This document shows, piece by piece, positions 56,481 through 64,000 of a stretch of DNA of 64,000 nucleotides. Under the pieces are notes generated by a model. It did no database searches, was not told the origin of the DNA, and was given only the letters and a program-made list of their open reading frames with translations. This DNA is from Endomychus coccineus. Lineage: Eukaryota; Arthropoda; Insecta; Coleoptera; Endomychidae. Made by a program: the position numbers and the translations under genes. Location: positions 281,933,242 through 281,997,241 of the forward strand of contig OY294067.1 in the NCBI GenBank assembly GCA_958510875.1. Reading direction: 5' to 3'. Every line of letters begins with the position of its first letter. Within the stretch, counting starts at the first letter, position 1.

Positions 56481-57700
56481 TGACAATCTGGGCTATGGTG
56501 ATCGTTTGGGAATTTTAGACCCAACGCAGTAATTAGTGATTTTTCGTTCTTTTCCTGATGGGCATCTGGGCCATTTCACTAGGAGTTTCCGGAGGTATAA
56601 ACGGTTCCTCGTTGACAACTCCTAACATATAGTAGCTATTGAACAACGTTTGCGTGGTACATGCATGTTGTATATTCTGGCTGTGATGTACAGAGTGTAA
56701 ATTCACATTCGACTCCGTTGAGAAAATCGTACCTCCATATTTCTTTCATTGTTTAAAGAACCGGTATAAGACCCTACTATTCACTCCAGCAACGTTCAAC
56801 ATGGCTTGGAATAAAGCCAATGACCACCTTCGAATCTTTCTTGAAGCGCAATATTCAACACATTTTTCGTCGAGTGTGTCGACTCCTGCTTTAGCGCTAT
56901 TGTAATACAGATGTATTTCGAGTTTTTTGCTATCGGCATCTAGGAATTGTGTGATGCATTCTAGAGACTAGGATCACACTTTTTCCTCTTTTTGGCAAAT
57001 GAGAAACAATAGTGGTTTCCGCTGAGAATCGACAAGGCTTCAATTTGGTTGGAACTGTGGGGGATTCTTACTGTGCCTACATACGTTATACCATTTTTTA
57101 AATTCAATCGGCGTTTACCATATAGTGAGTTTTCTATCAGCCAATATTTGAACTTTTATCCCATATTTAGTGAGTTTGTTGGGTATGTACATACCAAATG
57201 AATATCTTCCCCTGAATGCAAGTAGCATCTTGAATAGTAGACTTCCGCGGATAGCGAATCTTGAAAATTCTTGGCTTCCGAATGGATTTGGCGTCACAAT
57301 AATACGACTTGGGCATATCATATCCGGGAGCCAAGTATTTTCAAAACTAGCATCTTTTCAGTGGTGAGATTGGTTACGAACTTTTCATATTAATTGGAGA
57401 TTGCTGCTAATCTGTCGCTTTTGACTCTCAGGTCTAGTTGTAGCATCATTAAATCGAACACAAGCCAATAGAAATGAAAACCGTGCCAATGGCATGGTAT
57501 AGTAATATAATCCATTGAAATAGTGGCTTGCCGGTTCCATCAGTTGCTCACACGAGATCTTCGTGACCTGATTTGAACAATCCTTGCGTATGTAGAAGCC
57601 CTATGAAAGCTTTTATTCCCAATTCGTCGATATTTTGTTGAAAAGTAGGCAAACATTTGATTCTACTATTTCTGGGTGTTTCAAATTTTCTGTAACGATC
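56480..57700 (-). pseudogene. piggyBac-type transposase, decayed
   Basis: Minus-strand blocks in order: LKAFIGLLHTQGLFKSGHED (about 57625-57565) and ATDGTGKPLFQ, then a RLAAIS helix (57410), LLAFRGRYSFGMYIPNK and KYGIKVQILAD (57240-57140), NGITYVGTVR (57090), and YNSAKAGVDTLDEKC with RKIRRWSLALFQAMLN (56905-56800), ending VLYRFFKQ (56750). These are the DDE_Tnp_1_7 landmarks of piggyBac/PGBD transposases, including the G-V-D-T-L-D catalytic-Asp region. Several stops and frameshifts separate the blocks. No TTAA-flanked ends were identified. Dead copy of about 400 codons. Confidence 0.75.
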
Positions 57701-57929
57701 TTACATCTAATCGATTTAGTGTTCCGAATAATAATTTGAATCATATCGTCGGTAAAGTAATTGCCAAGTTTCTAACTTAGTTACCGGATCAGTAGTTACA
57801 ACTTTCATAATACTGTGCTGTAAAGTTTTTCTACAAAAAGGAGCTACGTTGGTTCTATCCTTTCCCTATCACGCTTTTTGAGGTGGTAAAGTATTCGAAA
57901 CAGCTGAATCCGCCTCTCTGTCAGTAGTA

Positions 57930-58062
57930 TTGGATGTTGTGAACTCCATTTAGAATTAAAAGATCCGAATTGAATTATTTGTTTGTTTAAATTAAATGAA
58001 GAATAAATTATAGAGATGATTAAAATCGCATGTGATATGATGAATTATAGAAATATATCTGA
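57930..58062. repeat. LTR-like segment, third copy
   Basis: TTGGATGTTGTGAACTCC, then AATTAAA-GA-TTAAAATCGCATGTG and ATGAATTATA resembles the LTR-like pair at 45846 and 46623. No primer-binding site adjoins it, so it may be a solo or truncated copy. Confidence 0.35.
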
Positions 58063-58752
58063 ATGTTGTTAAATATAGTCGGTTACCAAGTAAAATTTAT
58101 CAAGGCTTGTTAAAACTGAAACCTCTTACAATCACAAATTCATAGCCGCAAAATCTGTTGCATGTTCTTCTTGATTATCATCTCCACTTGGCTCACACCC
58201 AACATCAACATCACTTTGTTGATCATTATCACTAAACATTTCATAATCCTTCTGTATTACTTTCACTGCTTTTTTCTTCTTCCGGTCTGGGTAAATCTCC
58301 AACATTTAGTGCATTGTTATCATTTTCCATCTCAGTCCAAAAGTCTTCAGTTCCCTATAAAGGGGCTTGTTGAGGCGCTTATGACAGAAAAAATTATCAA
58401 ACACAAGTATCCTGGAATCATTGTTTCATTATAACCGTGCTCAAGTGAGCACTGTACATGCACTTACATAGTCACTTACCTAAATTATCGTCGTTTACAC
58501 ACTTACACCTATGCTACTAACGGGCCCACGGACACCGATTTTCGTATTACTCTGAACCCGGGCAATATGAACTACCACTCACGAAAGCATTCCACAAGAA
58601 ATTACTTGATTAGAGAATAACCAGAGAGATGTAAAGATAGAAAGCGCTAGCGCCATAAGCGTAACGTTAAAAAAATGAGCTAGGTTAAGCGAGCTAACAG
58701 CTAAAAGATTCATCCCTTCTCTTTACTAAATATCGCCCCACACACTGATATA
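58063..58752. other. No recognised gene; possible acidic coding remnant
   Basis: The minus strand at 58330-58160 reads acidic, Asp/Glu/Asn-rich stretches with stops, like the N-terminus of a piggyBac transposase, but this is uncertain. 58440-58750 is GC-richer with no readable frame. Confidence 0.3.
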
Positions 58753-59720
58753 CCGGAATATCAAAAATTATCTTGGTCAAGGGTGGTTGTGGAATCTAAA
58801 ACGTGTGTCTTACTTTACTTTTGAAATAATTATGTCACTGGCACACTGACATCATCAATAACCTTTAAATTTCATACCTATTTATTTCAGTTGTAAAACA
58901 ATAATGAACTACAAATTATGAAATAATTATGTGAACTTTGAACCTTTTCAGAGGTCGTGACAGCCACAATCCGGGTCAAAAACTGTTTTGAAATAGTTAA
59001 TTTTCCGTAAATCGAATGACATTCACGTGAGAAGCCCGTAGCACGCGAGTTAGAAAAGTACAAACTGGTTGTACCTAATACGGCTTTACGACGACTTTTC
59101 GCGTGCCGTTTTCGCTCCATATAGTTAGATTTAGTATCGGATCGTGCCCGACGGTCCTTCTTTTTTTGATAAATGTCCATTAAATAGGAAAATTTAATCA
59201 AAACAGTTTGAGCTATTCTCAGATCTCAGCTACGCGCGTCTAACGTGCGACGTATCAAAGGGAATTCTCTCGCGACTAAAATATACACGAAGCGGGTAAA
59301 AGCTAGCGGCCCATAGCCAAAAACACTTTATTACAACTGGCGCCGGTCGTACGGGACAAGAAACGGCCCCAAATTAACAAGACCGAGGTAAAATGTATAA
59401 ACTCTAACTTACGCGCAGCGAGCTCCTCGAGGCTTATGTCAAAATGATTTCGTTCGTAGCTAATAACATAGAACGTCTGGCGTTCATGCAATTATGTTTT
59501 TAGATAATTCGAACCTTTCTAATTTCGATAGGCCACGTGAAAATCCCGGAGTCCAAAGCGCTAAAGACTTCTGAGTGTTACAATATTCGTATAATATTGC
59601 GAAATTTCGCACTTTTAGAAACTTCGAATTAATTATGACATAATTATTTCAAACGTAAAGTAAGACACACGTTTCAGATTCCACAACCACCCTTGACCAA
59701 GATAATTTTTGATATCCCGG
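58753..59720. mobile_element. Non-autonomous element with mariner TIRs and a foreign cassette
   Basis: CCGGAATATCAAAAATTATC starts at 58753 and its complement ends at 59720. TA flanks both sides (58751-58752 and 59721-59722). The TIRs extend about 80 bp, and the left end matches the DD41D mariner copies for about 170 bp, up to about 58925. The interior (58985-59637) does not resemble the transposase. It is the reverse complement of the core of foldback element III (39480-40100). It was presumably mobilised by the DD41D transposase in trans. Confidence 0.85.
58985..59637 (-). other. Cassette shared by two different TIR elements (copy 2)
   Basis: Minus-strand counterpart of 39480-40100. The frame 59491-59303 encodes HERQTFYVISYERNHFD, EFIHFTSVLLIWGRF and GASCNKVF. 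The basic frame 59183-58887 (MDIYQKKKDRRARSD, MERKRHAKSRRKAV) is open through the position of a stop in copy 1. Many differences between copies are conservative at the protein level. Product unknown. Confidence 0.6.
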
Positions 59721-59722
59721 TA

Positions 59723-60747
59723 CAATATAAGCTGTTGAGGAGTAGTGGATTTCACGCTAGACAAAATCCCCTCACCATCCGATTATATATCTTAAGCCCG
59801 GTCACTAAAATAGTCGCTCGCGCTCTCGATCTTTACATCTTTCTCAGAATAACTGCACGCACCATACCCTCACTTAAATATTCCTACTCAATGTCCGTGA
59901 GTTTGTTAGTTGCTAGGTCTCAAGGATTCCATAGCAGTAGTTACGGTAGATTCAAGTGACATCATAGTTTATTTTATGTGTTTACTCTGGCACATTTTGA
60001 TGTGACAGCAAGTGTCAAAATACTGTTGAAGAACTGAGGACCGATCTTTCAGGTACCAAGATGCCAGTTGCCATCATCACAGTAAACTAAATTATAAATC
60101 TAAATGCGTCTGTTTGGATGCTATGTGGAATTGCAGGGTATATAAGGGATTACCCTAAGCTGGAGATAAATCTGAATTCATTAAATTGCGTTTTCTCTTA
60201 TACATCCTTTCTGAATTGCCTGGATTTTTGTTGTTACCGTGTTTCAAGAATGATAAACTTCCTTTAGAAATAGTGTGACTTGTATTCAAACAATGTTTTA
60301 CTAACGTTGATTTTACAACATTAGTTTGATTTCTAATTTAGTTCACTCTAATGATGGCTGCTTGGTAGCTGAAAGGTCCAAGATTAGATTAACAATATTT
60401 CTAGTGGATAAGGGTGAATGTTTTTTTTATAGTGTTATAGTGTATCCACAGTGTGAACTCTTTTATAGTTTATGAAACATATGTAATAGTAATTTACATT
60501 AAGTCCGGTAGGTGACTTGTTACCGTAGTATTTGATATTCCGGAACTCAAGAAGAGTACAGGAACAACACCTAACGGACGTGTATCGTATAATATATTAT
60601 TATTTTTATTATTATTCAATTAAACATAATAACATTTATAGAAGCTAAATAACACTTATTTGAGAAAAATACTAAATAATATCAATATTACAAAATACAA
60701 CAGCAAATAGAAAAATTAATTTATAATAAGACCTACATTGGACTGCA
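59723..60747. other. No recognised gene
   Basis: The GC-richer part 59723-59960 is the right flank of the mariner-TIR insertion. The rest is AT-rich with no conserved frame. Confidence 0.35.
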
Positions 60748-61185
60748 TCAACTGCTGAATAGCAGAGAATCAATATGATTATTAAACGAGTTTAAGGAAG
60801 ATGATTCAACAGTGTCAGAGTCCAATGCATTCCATGCACCAAATACTCTATTGCAAATAAAATCTTGCCTACAGGATGTTTTATTATTTTCATGCCTTAA
60901 TTTGAAAGAGTGACCACGTAAACGCGGGTCTGCATTAATGTTAAATATATCACAGAGATTAACAGAAAATGTATTTTTGAGGATTTTGTACGTTGTGATT
61001 AGATCACCACGCCTAAGTCTTTCTTCTGCTTTAGGAATTTCAAACAATCCCAAACGTTGCTGGTAATCCGGACGAATAGTTCCAAACGGCACATACTGTC
61101 TATTTTTTTTTTCATAAAACAATTTTAAATAAATTAAGTGGTTCAAAGAAATTATTGCATCACCTACATAATTATACTTTTCCAT
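60748..61185 (-). pseudogene. LINE C-terminal fragment (CR1/RTE-type region after RT)
   Basis: An open 145-codon frame reading YQQRLGLFEIPKAEERLRRGDLITTYKIL, DPRLRGHSFKL and RQDFICNRVFGAWNALDSDTV, then SLNSFNNHID near the stop. The R-L-x-R-G-D-L-I-x-x-YKIL, RGH-x-x-KL and F-x-x-R-x-x-x-x-WN-x-L pattern is the conserved C-terminus following the RT domain in many animal LINEs. The RT itself is not present upstream (61190-61430). It is a third non-LTR family, distinct from the Jockey-like and R1-like ones. Truncated. Confidence 0.65.
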
Positions 61186-61529
61186 AACGGTATAAAGACG
61201 ATATGAAGGAAAAATCTGAGAGAAATTTTCGTTTAGTGTTTGTTGATAACAAATAAGATTACGTTAATAACAATTATTGTTAAAGCATTTTACGTTAAGT
61301 TTGAAAAGCTAAAGTTATTTTTTTCAAATACTAATATTCTCATAATGGTTTTGACATTTACTTGTCAAAATCTTGATTCTGGTTTTGCAACTGTTGTTGG
61401 TGACATTTTCCTAATGATATATTGCTAGGCAACATTTACCGGCTTTGACAGTGTAATAGCTCATTTTCCGACCGCAAATGAGTCCGAAAAATATTTATTC
61501 ATCAGACAGTATAAAATAATAGTAGTTTA

Positions 61530-61625
61530 CGTAACAAGTCCCGAAAGTGGTCTTTTACTGGACGAGTGGGCAAATTGCAGGGCGAGCCTGCGAGGCCAGT
61601 AATAGCACTTTTGGGACGTATTACG
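61530..61625. repeat. Nested inverted repeat (hairpin) next to tyrosine recombinase remnant
   Basis: Outer arms CGTAACAAGTCCCGAAAGTG... (61530-61561) and ...CACTTTTGGGACGTATTACG (61596-61625) pair over about 30 bp with a few mismatches. The spacer holds an inner perfect hairpin GCAGG-GCGAG-CCTGC (61577-61591). The outer arms occur ~130 bp beyond the end of the recombinase frame, so they may be a recombination or terminal site. Function is inferred. Confidence 0.6.
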
Positions 61626-61755
61626 TGCAACATTTTTTTTAAAACGGGCATTGTTGTACCATAAACTTCATATTATTCAGTTTACATTTTTATAACAAGA
61701 ATTCTTTATTAACTAATTTTAACAATCGTTAATTTTTGGTTTACAAATATAAACA

Positions 61756-62055
61756 TTATTTTTGAATAGTTATATTAAACGTACAATTATTAGCATTACT
61801 TCTCTGTAAGCACGGTATTTCAAAATTATTCGGTGACGTGAGATTGTTCGAACTGCTTACATTTAAATGAGTTTTTGAGACAATTTCTGTGTTTGAGTTA
61901 CCTGCTTTTTGAATTTTGTTAGCTATATCGATCTTATTCTGAACTGAATTCTCAATGTAACCTTCGGCAACTTGAGATGAACTCCAACCACCATGTCGTT
62001 TTAAGTTTATGATGTCAGCACCTCCGTTAGCTATCCATTTTATAATAAATGTCAC
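61756..62055 (-). pseudogene. Tyrosine recombinase C-terminus (Crypton/DIRS-type element)
   Basis: A 99-codon frame with NGGADIINLKRHGGWSSSQVAEGYIENS in its first half. RHGGW is the H-x-x-G-H/W-type motif before the active site, and the Tyr in AEGYIENS sits where the nucleophile is expected. The earlier catalytic Arg and Lys region is absent, as no frame is readable upstream of 62055. A Ser/Asn/Thr-rich tail follows. It belongs with eukaryotic tyrosine recombinases of Crypton/DIRS-like transposons. The flanks carry GAGTCCG motifs (61481 and 62207) that could be element ends. Confidence 0.65.
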
Positions 62056-62259
62056 GTTTTCAACTAAAAGTCAAAATATGTCAAGTTATTATATAGTTTT
62101 AAATAATACAAAACTCGGTTACTATAGAAACCAATTGACCGCTATCTTAGACTAACTATTTTATTATTTTTTTCATTACAGATAGTCCGGAAAGTAAATA
62201 AAAATGAGTCCGGTAAAAGCTTTTACCGGAAACCGGAAAGTACTAGTTTTAAAAAATAT

Positions 62260-64000
62260 GTATTATGTAGACCATTTGAATTAAATTTTAATACAACATA
62301 AAGTATAATTGAACGTCTTTGATCAGCTGTTTCTGAAACATTTCTAATATATCTCCTGTTCCTACAATCATACGATTGATCCGCAGAAGTTTTTGCAAGC
62401 GAAATATTGTGCTAACAAAAGTGAAGGAAGTCAGTGATTTATTGGTCACAGTTCATTCGAAATAAATTGAACATCATTCCAAAAGACTGTTAACTAATTC
62501 TGTTAATAAATTGAAATGTTTTGAACTATGTCGCCATAGCTTGTGTTCCATGAAATTCATGTTTATGAATCATGATTTGAGAATTTCTCAGTAGAAATAT
62601 TACCACCTCTATTTGTAGTGGAAGTAGTATATTTGGTATTGTGGTAATGGATTCTGAGTAATGACTTCAAATTAATCATTTTCGCAACTCCACCGCTGGA
62701 TCTCTTATATTTCAAATGTTCTTACTAGTTCTTTCCTGTGCAGTAATCCGAGAAGACTGAATTCAAAATGTTACGAGATGCTTTAGAAATACTACCTCAA
62801 TTGATAATCCGAATTACTATTTTCAATAACGATTACCGGATCCTACTCATTTGTATACCTGAAAGTTTTCAATCAATGCATTCTGCTATCTTACATAGTT
62901 CCATAATCTCATTTTCTGCATCCTTTTGTGGATGAATTGTTCCCCTGTTACTAAGCTTACGGTAACTGGTGATACTTTTTTTTCCGTAAGCTTAGTGTGA
63001 GGAGAATAATTTCGGGAATGCACGTTTGGAAATAATTCTTCAGCAGAAGTATTACGCTTCCTTAATATGATGTAAATTTAGAATGATTCTTTTGGAACCA
63101 TTCTTATGGAGGACTACAATATTGTACTTTCGTCTAGACAGTTTTTGGAAGTTTGGTGCCGATAAACTCGCTTTAAACTACAGTTTGTTGTGCATTCCAA
63201 TGGAGGAGAGCATTCAGACACTCGAAAAATACCGCAGATTACAAGTATATTGAGTTTATTCAACTCAATAACATTTCAATAGTAATAAACGATAAGTAAC
63301 TTATAATAAATAAATCCAAATTAATTTCTCATTATTTCGTTGGGGGTTGTTCACCCCAGTGATATTTTTCAACCATGCACGAAAGCTAATTCGTGTGGAA
63401 AGTAACTGTAGAGCGAAGCTTGAGGAATTTATATTTTGAGTCTAAAACGTACTCTGAACAATTCGTTACTAACAAAAGGATTGCTGTTTCACCCTATTTG
63501 AAACGTTCATTTAAAAGTCCGAATACAAGTCAACACCATATTGCTGTTTACAGTTTCTCTCGTTCTATTTCAGAGTGGTTTACTTTCCGTTTTACTTGAG
63601 AAACGTCGATAATTTATAATTGGAAGCTATACATGGCGTATTCATTTCCTCAGAACAGTTTCCTTCTGATATTCCATTCAATTTTACAACTTGATCGAGA
63701 TGAAAATATGTTGTTTTACATGAAGTCGTCATGTAGATTGTGGATCTCCAGAAGGTCCGTTCATTGCTAGGAGATGATTTATGAATTCAATTGAAGAAGT
63801 TAGACATAAAATTAGAGAATGAATAATTGATTGATTCAATTAATTAATTTAGGAAACAAATTCGTCAGAATATATTGAATGTTGGCGTGCTTGCTGAGAA
63901 CTCTATGATAATAAATAAGTAACATGCATTACGGCTATAAATTAGGAAGAAATTGAATTTTCTGGAAAAACGAGCAAGAGACACACCTTCAGTTGATTTA
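62260..64000. other. No recognised gene to the window end
   Basis: AT-rich. The frame at 63393-63599 (68 codons) has no domain. A short inverted repeat (AAGCTTACGG near 62955 and CCGTAAGCTTAG near 62985) could form a small hairpin. No other structure. Confidence 0.4.

Noticed and set aside
1..64000. tRNA, rRNA, CRISPR or bacterial-type operons
   Set aside because: No cloverleaf, rRNA-like or regularly spaced repeat array was seen. The 28-bp repeats at 26141 have irregular spacers and only three copies.

Overview
The window is AT-rich, intron-era eukaryotic DNA from an insect nuclear genome. Evidence for an insect: two intronless coding exons for short neuropeptide F receptors (sNPFR, an arthropod peptide GPCR family), plus a transposon mix typical of insect genomes (R1/Jockey-type LINEs, Penelope-like elements, piggyBac, PIF/Harbinger, a DD41D mariner relative, hAT, a tyrosine-recombinase element). 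A holometabolous insect such as a beetle would fit, but nothing in the window proves the order.

Only two host genes are well supported: an sNPFR-like receptor at 23701-24825 (+) and a second at 41656-42927 (+). They are in tandem, share the whole seven-helix core by eye, and both have a consensus splice donor just after the stop codon. They look like a local gene duplication. The second copy is closer to the canonical receptor. The first has diverged more and has a shorter tail. About 17 kb of transposon debris separates them.

Layout. 1-131: broken N-terminus of a possible tyrosine recombinase. 978-2084: non-autonomous hAT with a BED-finger remnant and an 8-bp target duplication. 3735-8700: a Penelope (PLE) 3' end with a hammerhead ribozyme, a decayed Jockey-like LINE, a long-TIR foldback element and a second PLE copy. 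9950-10810: truncated DD41D mariner. 11679-12210: ~262-bp tandem duplication. 13986-15253: near-palindromic foldback element. 17590-20290: two abutting Jockey-like fragments in opposite orientation. 20918-22615: PIF/Harbinger element with transposase and accessory ORF. 23701-24825: sNPFR copy 1. 26141-32025: short repeats and LINE endonuclease/RT fragments. 34900-35640: R1-like 3' end with a nested Jockey-like tail. 38852-40706: foldback element with ~600-bp TIRs. 41656-42927: sNPFR copy 2. 43790-49800: LTR-like pair and R1-like LINE pieces. 50061-51170: a 532-bp-arm palindrome of PLE 3' ends, each arm with a hammerhead-like fold. 52017-54160: R1-like 3' end and a better-preserved DD41D mariner. 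55178-57700: a PLE copy next to a piggyBac pseudogene. 58753-59720: a TA-flanked element carrying mariner TIRs around a cassette shared with the 38852-40706 element. 60748-62055: LINE C-terminus and tyrosine-recombinase C-terminus beside a structured hairpin.

No operon-like organisation, tRNA, rRNA or CRISPR was seen. The most notable observations are the tandem sNPFR pair, the PLE inverted dimer with a covariant hammerhead core, and the same ~620-bp cassette inside two unrelated TIR frames. Clade names rest on motif recognition without database searches.
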